A stretch of DNA of 56,451 bases from an uncultured Spirochaeta sp. (GTDB lineage: Bacteria; Spirochaetota; Spirochaetia; DSM-27196; Alkalispirochaetaceae). Both the position numbers and the translations under genes were made by a program. Under the pieces are notes generated by a model. That model searched no databases, was not told the origin of the DNA, and saw nothing but the letters and a program-made list of their open reading frames with translations. Each line of letters opens with the position of its first letter. Position 1 is the stretch's first letter. Shown here in pieces: positions 1 through 7,826 of the stretch. The stretch spans positions 1-56,451 of the forward strand of contig CAJWEZ010000025.1 of NCBI GenBank assembly GCA_913030605.1. Direction: 5' to 3'.

Positions 1-207
1 CAACTCGACGTCCTCGGCGAGGATCTCGTCGAGTTGGTCGAGCGAGTCCACTTCGACCTCGCACGGCAGGTCGGGCGCCGCGGCGCGCACCTGGCGCAGC
101 GCGGCCAGGATCGAACCCGCCGCGGCGACATGGTTGTCCTTGATCAGCGCCGCATCGCCGAGTCCCATGCGGTGATTCACGCCGCCACCGACGCGGACGG
201 CGTCTAC
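1..207 (-). CDS. nadC: nadC fragment (quinolinate phosphoribosyltransferase), probably foreign
   Basis: Read on the minus strand, this stretch is open and encodes the central part of nicotinate-nucleotide pyrophosphorylase, the de novo NAD enzyme that makes nicotinate mononucleotide from quinolinate and PRPP. Visible in order are VRVGGGVNHRMGLGD, ALIKDNHVAAAGS and PCEVEVDSLDQLDEIL. These correspond to the GGG.NHR.GL, LIKDNH and EVEV motifs of the family, and the wording is closest to actinobacterial NadC as I remember it. The fragment runs off the window at base 1. It stops resembling NadC near base 205, where the expected upstream residues (TRKT.PG.R) are missing and plus-strand kinase coding takes over. 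It is therefore truncated at both ends and most likely joined artificially. Identity is firm; the exact join (about 200-215) is not. Confidence 0.8.
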
Positions 208-1233
208 CGGGTGCCGTCGAGGCGAACCGCGGAGTTCGGCCACCTCGAGATCTTTTCCCTGATCGCGGTGCCGGAACTCACCTATCACTTTGCCAACGAA
301 CTCCTGGTGGAGACCGTTCTGGATGTGGGCGCCCAGATCAAACAGCTCGTATCGATGGTGGGGATCATGGCGTTCGTGTCCGTGGTGATCGGCGTGACGG
401 TGGCGATGGTGGCGGCGTGGTACCTGCGAAACCGCCTGTTCCGGCCACTGGGAACGCTCCAGGCCCAGTTTGCCCTGGCCGCTTCCGGTGATTATGACCG
501 TATCGAGCGTCACCCGGCGGCGGTGCCGGCGTACAGCGAGTTCCGGCAGATCTTCGACGCGATGTCGACGATGATAGACGCGATCCAGGAACGGGAGCGC
601 GCACTGGTGGACTCCAACCAGCAGAAGAAGATACTCCTGCAGGAAATCCATCACCGGGTGAAGAACAACCTGCAGGTGATGGCAAGTCTGCTGAATCTCG
701 AACGCAACCGCGTCGACATCCGTCCCGCCGACGAGGCGCTTCAGGCGGCCGAATCACGGATCAGCGCGATCGCCGCCGTACATACGCTCCTGTACCAGTC
801 CGACCGCCTGGGATTCGTCGAAATGGCCGACTTCATTCGACGCCAGGCGGACCACATCTTCGACCTGTACGACAGCCCCGACATCACCATCGAACCGACC
901 TTCGCGCTGGATGACCTGGTCTGTCCCATGGACCAGGCGGTGTCGCTGGCGCTGATCCTCACCGAGGTGTTCACCAACGCCGTGAAACACGGGGCGAGCG
1001 CCGACGGCACCGTACGCATCGACGTGGCGCTTACCACCGGAGACGGGACGTACACGCTCTCGATCGCCGATCACGGCGCGGGATTCGGTGAGTCGCAGGC
1101 CTCCCGGGTCGGCGCGCTCGGTTTTCAGCTTGTCAGGCAGCTGGCCGGGCAGCTGCGGGCGGAGCTCGAACTCGGTGAGCGCCCCGGGGGCGGTGCCGCG
1201 GTGCGGATTCGCGGACAGGTCGCTGCGTCGTGA
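205..1233 (+). CDS. Sensor histidine kinase, HisKA_2 type (5'-truncated)
   Basis: This is the C-terminal part of a membrane sensor kinase. After a short end of an extracytoplasmic domain comes one membrane segment (around bases 340-430), a HAMP-like linker, and a HisKA_2 dimerisation/phosphoacceptor box (EIHHRVKNNLQVMASLLNL, first His as acceptor). The HATPase domain follows with an N-box (LILTEVFTNAVKHG), G1 (DHGAGFG) and a G2-like segment. HisKA_2 kinases usually pass phosphate to response regulators or act on PAS-linked signals; no partner regulator is adjacent. The reading frame stays open leftwards to base 34, but bases before about 205 belong to a minus-strand nadC fragment, so the true N-terminus is absent. 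Its stop overlaps the GTG of the next gene (GTGA), suggesting co-translation with the GH3 gene. Confidence 0.85.
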   Translation, partial: YRVPSRRTAEFGHLEIFSLIAVPELTYHFANELLVETVLDVGAQIKQLVSMVGIMAFVSVVIGVTVAMVAAWYLRNRLFRPLGTLQAQFALAASGDYDRIERHPAAVPAYSEFRQIFDAMSTMIDAIQERERALVDSNQQKKILLQEIHHRVKNNLQVMASLLNLERNRVDIRPADEALQAAESRISAIAAVHTLLYQSDRLGFVEMADFIRRQADHIFDLYDSPDITIEPTFALDDLVCPMDQAVSLALILTEVFTNAVKHGASADGTVRIDVALTTGDGTYTLSIADHGAGFGESQASRVGALGFQLVRQLAGQLRAELELGERPGGGAAVRIRGQVAAS

Positions 1234-2441
1234 TTCCGAAGGCGGCCGACCGGTGGGCGGAGTCGCACCGCCGGGAGCGATCTCCGTTGTCGCCGGTGTG
1301 GACGGCGCTCGCCGCTCTGGTGGTCCTTCTCCTTTCTGGGTGCGCCGGTCTGCCCCAACCGGGAACAACGGCGGATCGCCGGGTGGACCAGGTGCTCTCC
1401 GCGATGACGCTCCGGCAGCGGGCCGCCCAGCGATTCATCGTCGGTGTGCCGCGATCCTTCGGTGTTGATCCCGCGGCGACACGGGAGTTTGCCACCGCGA
1501 TCGCCGGCGATACTCCCGCCGGTGTGATCCTCTACCCCTGGAACGTTCCGGATCGCGACAGCACGCGGCGCGTGGTGGACAAGCTTCAGGCGGCGGCGGT
1601 GTCCCGCTCCCACGGGCAGCCGTTGCTGGTGAGCGCCGACCAGGAGGGGGGGCGCGTGGCAACCTTTCGCTACGGCGACATGGTCCGGTTGCCGGCGGCG
1701 GCGGCGGTGGCAGGACACGACGATCTCCGGTTTGTGGAAGCCGGGGCCTACCTCACCGGCGTCGAGCTTCGGTCCCTGGGAGTGAACATGAACCTCGCGC
1801 CGGTGGCCGACCTCTCCCCGATCGCCGATGCGTCGATTATCGGAGACCGGGCGTTCGGTGGCGATCCCGCCCGGGTTGCCGACCAGGTGCGGGCGTATCT
1901 CGACGGGGCGCGGGCGGCGGGTGTCATCGCCACGGTGAAACACTTCCCGGGACACGGAATCACCCGCGTGGACAGTCACGGCCGGCTGCCGGTGGTGGAT
2001 GCCGACCTGGCAACGCTGGAGGCGACGCACCTGCGTCCGTTTCGCGCCGCCGTGGAGGCCGGTGTCCCGGCGGTCATGACCGCCCACATCCTCTATCCGC
2101 AGATCGACCCGCAGTACGCGGTCACGGTGTCCGAGGTGTTTTTGCACGACATCCTCCGCGAGGAGATCGGTTTTCGCGGTGTGGTGGTGTCCGACGCGCT
2201 CTCGATGCGGGCGATGTCGGATACCTACGAGCTTGACCTCATCCTCGAACGGGCGCTACGGTACGATGTCGATCTGCTGCTCCTGAATACCGGATTCGAT
2301 CTCCCTGAGATCCTTGACCGGGTGGAACGCCTGGTGGCGGATGGTCGGGTGTCCGCCGATGACATCGACCGCGGAGTCCGCAGGGTTCTGACCCTCAAAG
2401 CACGGTACGGGCTGCAGCGCCCAGGAGAGCGTACACCGTGA
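1230..2441 (+). CDS. nagZ: GH3 beta-N-acetylhexosaminidase-like lipoprotein
   Basis: A 403-residue glycoside hydrolase family 3 enzyme. The N-terminus has a lipoprotein signal (hydrophobic stretch ending LLLSGC), so it is probably anchored on the outer face of a membrane. The body is a single GH3 barrel with KHFPGHG at about residue 236, followed by DSH (general acid/base dyad in NagZ-type enzymes), and SDALSM near 320, whose Asp is the expected nucleophile. NagZ-type enzymes remove GlcNAc from muropeptides; cytoplasmic NagZ is not lipidated, so an extracytoplasmic peptidoglycan or chitin-oligomer role is equally possible. Start is GTG at 1230, overlapping the kinase stop; its own stop overlaps the next GTG, making a tight three-gene unit. 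Confidence 0.85.
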   Translation: MIPKAADRWAESHRRERSPLSPVWTALAALVVLLLSGCAGLPQPGTTADRRVDQVLSAMTLRQRAAQRFIVGVPRSFGVDPAATREFATAIAGDTPAGVILYPWNVPDRDSTRRVVDKLQAAAVSRSHGQPLLVSADQEGGRVATFRYGDMVRLPAAAAVAGHDDLRFVEAGAYLTGVELRSLGVNMNLAPVADLSPIADASIIGDRAFGGDPARVADQVRAYLDGARAAGVIATVKHFPGHGITRVDSHGRLPVVDADLATLEATHLRPFRAAVEAGVPAVMTAHILYPQIDPQYAVTVSEVFLHDILREEIGFRGVVVSDALSMRAMSDTYELDLILERALRYDVDLLLLNTGFDLPEILDRVERLVADGRVSADDIDRGVRRVLTLKARYGLQRPGERTP

Positions 2442-3034
2442 GCATCTACACCGCCGCCATCACCTTGTTTCTGGTCCTCGATCCGCTGGGGAACATCCCC
2501 GTCTTTCTGGGCGTCCTGGGGAACGTGGATCCGCGACGCCGGAAGGCGATCATCGTGCGCGAAATGGTGATCGCACTCGTGATTCTGTCGGCGTTTCTTT
2601 TCTTCGGCAAGTTCATCCTGCGGGGTATGCACATCTCGCAACCGGCGCTGAGCATCGGCGGTGGGGTGGTGCTCTTCCTGATCGCGATCCGGATGATCTT
2701 TCCGCGCCGTCAGTCGGGGACCGACGCCACCGAACCCGACGACGACGAACCCCTGATCGTTCCGCTGGCGGTGCCGCTGGTGGCGGGGCCGTCGGCGATG
2801 GCGACGCTTATCCTCTTTTCGACACAGTATCCGGATCGACTCGTGGACTGGCTGATCGCGCTCATCGCCGCGTGGTTGGCGGCGTCGGCGGTGCTGGTCT
2901 CCGCCGACTTTCTCCGCCGCGCACTGGGTCGCCGCGGACTGGCCGCCACAGAGCGGCTCATGGGTATGATTCTTACGACGATGTCGGTGCAGATGCTGCT
3001 CTCCGGCATCGAAATGTTCGTGGCGGGCCTGTAG
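2438..3034 (+). CDS. MarC-family integral membrane protein
   Basis: A 198-residue protein of about six membrane segments, with the family's N-terminal signature FLVLDPLGNIPVFL and the later segment PLAVPLVAGPSAMATLIL. Size and arrangement match the MarC/UPF0056 family, whose members are inner-membrane proteins of unresolved function; the old link to multiple antibiotic resistance is not supported. Start is GTG, overlapping the previous stop as GTGA, so translation is likely coupled to the GH3 lipoprotein. The gene ends 95 bases before the convergent pyrophosphatase gene. Confidence 0.9.
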   Translation: MSIYTAAITLFLVLDPLGNIPVFLGVLGNVDPRRRKAIIVREMVIALVILSAFLFFGKFILRGMHISQPALSIGGGVVLFLIAIRMIFPRRQSGTDATEPDDDEPLIVPLAVPLVAGPSAMATLILFSTQYPDRLVDWLIALIAAWLAASAVLVSADFLRRALGRRGLAATERLMGMILTTMSVQMLLSGIEMFVAGL

Positions 3035-3129
3035 GCGGTCGGCGGCGTCGGCGCGAGGCGCCGCACTCGCGGCCACGATCGAGCCGAGGCGACACCGCGC
3101 CGCGGTGATCCGGCGTTCGCACCGGGGCA

Positions 3130-4761
3130 CTACTCCTCCGACAGAACGCGCATGACCTCCGGCAGGAGCTGCTTCTTGCGCGACAGAACGCCGGGCATGT
3201 CGAAGGTCCGTTCCTCCAGCCGCTTGAACGGAAGCTGGGTTTCCGCCTCTCCGAATCCGGAGGTGAGCAGCAGGCTGTTCCGCTTGATGACATCGGTGAC
3301 CATGATCATCGTCCAGCTGAGGCGCTTGTCGGTGGTGACCGTCTCCAGCGCCTGCAACAGCCTGGGCCGGTAGTTTTCGGAGTCCGTCAGAGTGGTGACC
3401 TCCACCTGGCCGATGCCGAAACTCACCCCTCCGTGGCGGTACTGCTTGAAGTCCGACAGCACGATTTCCTTGGGTTCCCGATTCTCGAGGGCGTTGAGCT
3501 GGGCGAAAAGCCGTTTGGCGTGTTCCGCCGCGGATATGCCGGTAATCGCCTCCAGGCGGTGTACGGCGCGCCGGTCAGCCTCCGTCGTGGTGGGCGAGTG
3601 CAGATTGACGGTGTCCGAAACGATGCCGGAAAGCAGCAGGATCGCCACGTCGCGGTCGAGACCCAGGCCGAAATTGGCAAACTCCTCATAGACCAGCGTA
3701 CAGGTGCTGCCGACCACGCGTGTGGTGACGGCGATCGGCTCGGTGGTGGACGGCGGTGCCAGACGATGGTGGTCGACGATCTCCAGGATCTGGGCCTCCT
3801 CCGCACCGTCCACCGCCTGGGACACCTCGTTGTGATCCACCATGATCAGCTTCCGTCGCGGCCGCTCGATAAACGACCGGCGACTCACCATGCCGATGTA
3901 CTCCTCGCGGCGGAACACCGGAAGACCCCGGTACTTTGAACTGAGCAGGTCGTTCTTGGCCTGGTCGAAGGGAGTCGTCTCGTCCAGTCGCGGAACGTCG
4001 GGGTCCATGATCGTATGCACCGGCGAACTCAACCGCAGGAGGCGGATCGTTTCGGCGGTGTCGGTGTTGGATCGGTACACCGATCCACGGAACTCACTGA
4101 GGTCGACGGCGATCTCCTCCCCGTCCCGGAGTCCCGTGATCACCAGCGCCGGCAGCTGCGACGACACGGCGTGGGCCAGGATCTCCGGACGGTTTCCCAC
4201 CACCAGCAGCGGCCGTTCCTGGAGCCGGCCGATCAGTTCGATCGCCCGGTCCTGGGGCATTGACCCGGTCATGATCGGTGCATCGAAGCTCTCCTGCTCT
4301 CCGCGCTGAATGACACTGCCGGGAAGCACGCGCTCGAAGTTATCCACAAGGAACGAGTAGATCGGGCGTTCGCCGCGATTCTGCGCCAGCACGTAGGAGG
4401 TGATCTCGTTGACCCCCACTACGCCGCGGAATTCACCGTCGGCGTCGATCACCGGAATCGCGCTGATCGTCTGGTGTTCCACCTGCCGGAACGCCTCGAG
4501 CACGGGATCCGCCGGCTGGAGGGTTACCGGGCTCGGCTTCGCCACCAGACCAACGGTGGGAGCGATCGTGTCGAAGTGTTCCGGGACCGTGACCCCGGCG
4601 AGTTGGAACACATCGCGGATCTGGGCGCTCAGCGGGCCTGAGCGGATCGGCAGGTACCGGGTGTCGGAATTCGTTTTCTGTTTGAGGGCTGCGTAGCAGT
4701 ATGCCGAGCATACGCAATCCATGTCGGGGTTCTTGTGCCCCGCTACGTATACCGTATCCAT
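3130..4761 (-). CDS. ppaC: Mn-dependent inorganic pyrophosphatase with CBS and DRTGG domains
   Basis: A 543-residue family II (DHH) pyrophosphatase, hydrolysing cytoplasmic PPi to phosphate. The N-terminus carries the metal motif GHKNPDMDCVCSA. A regulatory insert follows: CBS 1 (around 60-120), a DRTGG-like region (around 130-245) and CBS 2 (around 250-315). The catalytic DHH part resumes with MVDHNE and IVDHHRL, then the DHHA2 domain ends with SRKKQLLPEV, the substrate-binding signature. CBS-DRTGG pyrophosphatases are known to be controlled by adenine nucleotides and diadenosine polyphosphates. The chosen start is the ATG beginning MDTVYVAGHK; the frame stays open further upstream but that part overlaps the divergent gene. 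No ribosome-binding site precedes it; TAGCTT lies 10 nt upstream as a possible -10. Confidence 0.95.
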   Translation of the reverse strand: MDTVYVAGHKNPDMDCVCSAYCYAALKQKTNSDTRYLPIRSGPLSAQIRDVFQLAGVTVPEHFDTIAPTVGLVAKPSPVTLQPADPVLEAFRQVEHQTISAIPVIDADGEFRGVVGVNEITSYVLAQNRGERPIYSFLVDNFERVLPGSVIQRGEQESFDAPIMTGSMPQDRAIELIGRLQERPLLVVGNRPEILAHAVSSQLPALVITGLRDGEEIAVDLSEFRGSVYRSNTDTAETIRLLRLSSPVHTIMDPDVPRLDETTPFDQAKNDLLSSKYRGLPVFRREEYIGMVSRRSFIERPRRKLIMVDHNEVSQAVDGAEEAQILEIVDHHRLAPPSTTEPIAVTTRVVGSTCTLVYEEFANFGLGLDRDVAILLLSGIVSDTVNLHSPTTTEADRRAVHRLEAITGISAAEHAKRLFAQLNALENREPKEIVLSDFKQYRHGGVSFGIGQVEVTTLTDSENYRPRLLQALETVTTDKRLSWTMIMVTDVIKRNSLLLTSGFGEAETQLPFKRLEERTFDMPGVLSRKKQLLPEVMRVLSEE

Positions 4762-4845
4762 ATGTGGCCATAAGCTACCGTGGGGGGCGGTGCCGTGTAC
4801 ACCGCTGTTTGATTCCCGCTGCGTCACGCCGTACGTTTGTCGGGT

Positions 4846-5280
4846 ATGAAAAAGACACTGATTGCACTCGTTCTGGCGACCGGCATCGCTCTGGTCGCGG
4901 TTCCGGCGGACACGGGCGTCGGCGGCATGCTCGGCGACCCCACCGGCGTGAGCGTTCTCCTCGAGAACCGCGTGGCCCTCGCCGCCGCCTGGAGCATCGA
5001 CGACTATCTTCACCTCCACGCCGACCTCTGGCTGGTTCGCGACCCGTTTGTGGAGCCCCTAAACTGGTATCTGGGCCTCGGTGGAAAGGTTCTGCTGCTC
5101 GGCGACCGGGGTGGTCGGGACAACGATGCCCTCGTCCTGGGCGCCCGGGTGCCTGTGGGGTTGCAGTGGTACGTGGCACCGCGGCTGGAGCTCTTCGCCG
5201 AGATCGCGCCGGGTATGACGATTCTCCCGGACACCGGTCTCGACGTTGACGGGGGAATCGGGCTGCGATTCCACTTCTGA
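4846..5280 (+). CDS. Small exported beta-barrel-like protein
   Basis: A 144-residue protein with a Sec signal peptide (MKKTLIALVLATGIALVAVPA). The rest alternates polar and hydrophobic residues in short strands, with several Gly turns (WYLGLGGKVLLLG, RVPVGLQWYVAPRLELFAEIAPG), and ends in GIGLRFHF, an aromatic C-terminus typical of small outer-membrane barrels. I infer an eight-strand-type outer-membrane protein; no named family is recognised. It is divergent from the pyrophosphatase, 84 bases apart. An in-frame TTG nine bases upstream is possible, but the ATG gives the better signal peptide. Confidence 0.7.
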   Translation: MKKTLIALVLATGIALVAVPADTGVGGMLGDPTGVSVLLENRVALAAAWSIDDYLHLHADLWLVRDPFVEPLNWYLGLGGKVLLLGDRGGRDNDALVLGARVPVGLQWYVAPRLELFAEIAPGMTILPDTGLDVDGGIGLRFHF

Positions 5281-5369
5281 CGATGTGCGCGCCGGCGCCG
5301 GCTGTGAACGGCAGGCGGTGCGCGGCCGGGGGTGTGCGGCCGGTCGCAGCACCACGTCGGTACCCGTCT

Positions 5370-6311
5370 CTACACCGGCGGGTTTGCCCCGGCGCGCTGC
5401 AGGATACCGCGGATGCTTCGCAGCATGCTGTCGAGGTCGCTGAGGTCCATGGGCAGCACAACCTGAGTGTCGGCCCGGGCGAGCGACCGCAGCTCGCCGA
5501 TGTACTGCTCGGCAAGCTGCAGCGACAGCGCCTCGTCACCGCCTTCGGCCTCCAGCGCCTCGGCGAGCTTTCGCAGTGACGCTGCGGTGGCGTGCGCCAG
5601 CGCCTTGATTTCGGCGGCGCGTCCCTCGGCCTCGTTGATCCACTTCTCCTTCTCACCCTCGGAGCGGTTGATCGCCTCTTCCTTTTCGCCTTCTGAGTAG
5701 TTGATCTTGCTCTCCATCTCGCCGAGGGACCGGGCGATCTGCGCCCGCTTCTCGCGCTCGGCCCGGAGCTGCGCCTCCATCGCCTGCAGGATGTCCGCAG
5801 GGACGTTGATGTTCTGAATCTCGTAACGCGTGACGTCGACGCCCCATTCAACGCTGGCGGCGTCCACCTCTTTTACGATCGCGGCGTTAATCGCCTCTCG
5901 CTCCTCGAACGTCTTGTCGAGTTCCAGCTTGCCGATCACCGAGCGCATCGTCGTCTGGGCGAGCTGGATCGTGGCGTAGCGGAAATTGTTGATGCCGTAG
6001 CTGGCTTTCCGGGGATCCACCACGCGGAAGTACAGCACACCGTCTACGTCTACCTTGACGTTGTCCCAGGTGAAGCACGGTTGCGAGGGGACGTCCACCG
6101 CCTGCTCCTTGAGGCTGTGGGAGTACGCGACCCGGTCGATGAACGGGACCAGGACGTGGAATCCCGCCTGGAGCGTGGAGGCGTATTTACCCAGTCGTTC
6201 GATGACCAGGACCGACTGCGCCGGGACGATGCGGATGCTGCGAACCAGCGCCACCACCACCACCAGGCCCAGGACACCCAGTACGATCTGAAGCGGAAGA
6301 AAGGGATTCAT
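5370..6311 (-). CDS. SPFH/band 7 membrane protein (stomatin-like), downstream copy
   Basis: A 313-residue stomatin/prohibitin-family protein: one N-terminal membrane segment (residues 7-25), the SPFH domain with the family phrases ERLGKYASTLQAGFHVLVPF, DNVKVDVDGVLYFRV and TTMRSVIGKLELD, then a charged helical coiled-coil region rich in SEGEKE repeats. SPFH proteins form ring-like oligomers that organise membrane microdomains and often shield or present proteases. Its ATG overlaps the stop of the paralogue immediately upstream (ATGA), so the two subunits are probably made together and may co-assemble. Third gene of an nfeD-SPFH-SPFH operon on the minus strand. Confidence 0.92.
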   Translation of the reverse strand: MNPFLPLQIVLGVLGLVVVVALVRSIRIVPAQSVLVIERLGKYASTLQAGFHVLVPFIDRVAYSHSLKEQAVDVPSQPCFTWDNVKVDVDGVLYFRVVDPRKASYGINNFRYATIQLAQTTMRSVIGKLELDKTFEEREAINAAIVKEVDAASVEWGVDVTRYEIQNINVPADILQAMEAQLRAEREKRAQIARSLGEMESKINYSEGEKEEAINRSEGEKEKWINEAEGRAAEIKALAHATAASLRKLAEALEAEGGDEALSLQLAEQYIGELRSLARADTQVVLPMDLSDLDSMLRSIRGILQRAGANPPV

Positions 6312-7312
6312 CGGTCACCTCCCACGGTGTAGTCGCCGCCGGGGCGCCCGCCGCCGGATCCCCCGCCGCCGGGTGCACCCGTGGCGCCGCTGTCGCCGCC
6401 ACCGAGGTGACCCCGGAGCGACTCAACCACGGAGCGCAGCTGCGCCAGGTCGGCAGGAAGCACCGCCGTGTCACTCCCGCGAATGATCTCGCCGAGACTG
6501 GATATGAACTGTTCGCCGATGCGCATCGCCACGGCGGTGCGTCCCTTGGGCAGGCGGATCGCCTCGGCGACCTCGGAGATCCCGGCGGCGGTGGCTTCGG
6601 CAACGATCTCCGTGGCACTGGCGCGCCCCTCGGCCTCGTTGATACGACGCTGGCGTTCGCCCTGCGAGAGGTTAATCGACTGCTGTCGGTCCCCCTTGGA
6701 GGAGTTTATCCGCGCCTCCCGCTCTCCCTCGCTGGAGAGAATCTCGGCCCGTTTCTCACGCTCCGCACGGACCTGCTGTTCCATGGCGGTCATGACCGTC
6801 TCGGAGGGCGTGATGTCCTTGATCTCGTAGCGGGTGACCTTGATGCCCCAGGGATCCGAGGCCTCGTCCACGGAGCGGACGATCGCGTCGTTGATCGCGT
6901 CGCGCTCGGAGAAGCTCCGGTCGAGGTCGATCTTGCCAATCTCGCTGCGCATCGTCGTTTGTGCCAGCTGCGCCGTGGCGAAGCGGTAGTTTTCGATCCC
7001 GTAGCTCGCCTTTTCCGGGTCCATGACCTGCAGGTACAGCACTCCGTCGACGTTGACCTGCACGTTGTCCTTGGTGATGCACACCTGCGGCGGAACGTCG
7101 ATCACCTCTTCCTTGAGCAGCTGTTTGTAGGCGACCTTCTGGACCACCGGGATCACCAGATGGAGCCCGGGTCCCAGGGATCGGCGGTACTTGCCGAACT
7201 GCTCGATGAGCCACGCCTGCTGTTCCGGCACGATGCGGATCAGCTTGAAAAAGACGGTGAACACAACGATGAGCGTGACGACCGCAGTGATGTAGGTTCC
7301 CAGTACGTTCAT
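6308..7312 (-). CDS. SPFH/band 7 membrane protein (stomatin-like), upstream copy
   Basis: A 334-residue paralogue of the neighbouring SPFH protein, with an N-terminal membrane helix, EQFGKYRRSLGPGLHLVIPV, DNVQVNVDGVLYLQVMDP and a coiled coil with repeated SxGER units. It differs by a C-terminal Gly-rich tail (GAPGGGGSGGG) that is probably disordered. The start is set at ATG 7312, preceded by a strong AAAGGAGG site and overlapping the NfeD-like stop (ATGA); the frame remains open further upstream only as an out-of-frame shadow of the NfeD-like gene. NfeD plus SPFH pairs are a recurring bacterial arrangement in which NfeD is the membrane partner of the SPFH ring. Confidence 0.92.
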   Translation of the reverse strand: MNVLGTYITAVVTLIVVFTVFFKLIRIVPEQQAWLIEQFGKYRRSLGPGLHLVIPVVQKVAYKQLLKEEVIDVPPQVCITKDNVQVNVDGVLYLQVMDPEKASYGIENYRFATAQLAQTTMRSEIGKIDLDRSFSERDAINDAIVRSVDEASDPWGIKVTRYEIKDITPSETVMTAMEQQVRAEREKRAEILSSEGEREARINSSKGDRQQSINLSQGERQRRINEAEGRASATEIVAEATAAGISEVAEAIRLPKGRTAVAMRIGEQFISSLGEIIRGSDTAVLPADLAQLRSVVESLRGHLGGGDSGATGAPGGGGSGGGRPGGDYTVGGDR

Positions 7313-7791
7313 GGTTCCTCCTTTGACGACGTATCCGTCTCGCCGGACAGCAGATCGCCGGCGGTGACGATGTACGCCAGGGACTCCTTCTCCAGGATCG
7401 TCACCGTGGTACCGACGGCGATCGTTTCGTCGAAGGTGCGCGCCTGCCAGGTGGTGCCGCGAAAGCGGATGCGTCCCGGGCGGCCGGCGGTGATCTCCTC
7501 GGTCACAACGGCGGTCATCCCGGCCTCGTCGCCGATCGAAGACCCCGGTTTGCGGTTTTCGCCGCGGAACCACCGGGCGGCGTAGCGCCGGAGCAGGCCC
7601 AGCGACACGCCGCTGGTGATCGCCCAGATCACCAGCTGGAGTGGAAGCCGCGCTCCGAGTCCGGGAACGACAGCCACCAGCACGGCGTTCAACAGGGCGC
7701 CGAGACCGAAAAAGAACACCACGAACTGCGGGACGGCGAACTCGCTGAGGATCAGCAGCATTCCGAGAACCGCCCAGATGGATGCACTCAC
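7309..7791 (-). CDS. NfeD-like membrane protein
   Basis: A 160-residue protein with two to three membrane helices (residues 5-70) followed by a soluble domain (TAVVTEEITAGRPGRIRFRG, TWQARTFDETIAVGTTVTILE) that matches the OB-fold NfeD domain. It is the short NfeD type without the ClpP-like protease half. First gene of an operon with two SPFH proteins, its expected partners in membrane microdomains. Start is GTG; a consensus-like promoter sits so close (-10 box six bases upstream) that transcription should begin at the start codon itself, and no ribosome-binding site is visible. Confidence 0.9.
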   Translation of the reverse strand: MSASIWAVLGMLLILSEFAVPQFVVFFFGLGALLNAVLVAVVPGLGARLPLQLVIWAITSGVSLGLLRRYAARWFRGENRKPGSSIGDEAGMTAVVTEEITAGRPGRIRFRGTTWQARTFDETIAVGTTVTILEKESLAYIVTAGDLLSGETDTSSKEEP

Positions 7792-7797
7792 CGGATT

Positions 7798-7826
7798 ACT
7801 GTAGAGCGCCGACGGGGGGTTGTCAA
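7798..7826 (-). promoter_or_regulatory. Sigma70-type promoter of the nfeD-SPFH operon
   Basis: On the minus strand: TTGACA (7821-7826), 17-base spacer, TACAGT (7798-7803). The predicted start of transcription, seven bases on, coincides with the GTG at 7789-7791. The -35 box overlaps the stop codon of the upstream NadR-like gene, so the operon can be transcribed independently of it. Confidence 0.75.

Noticed and set aside
34..204. Extension of the histidine kinase reading frame to base 34
   Set aside because: The stretch encodes NadC motifs on the opposite strand; the plus-strand translation (Arg-rich) is a shadow and not a sensor domain.
1125..2147. Long minus-strand open frame opposite the GH3 gene, and similar frames throughout
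   Set aside because: GC-rich genes leave long open frames on the other strand; these have no motifs, are rich in Arg/His/Gln, and the sense strand carries clear catalytic motifs.
3035..3129. Terminator between marC-like and pyrophosphatase genes
   Set aside because: GC-rich inverted segments are present but no clean stem with T-run could be drawn.
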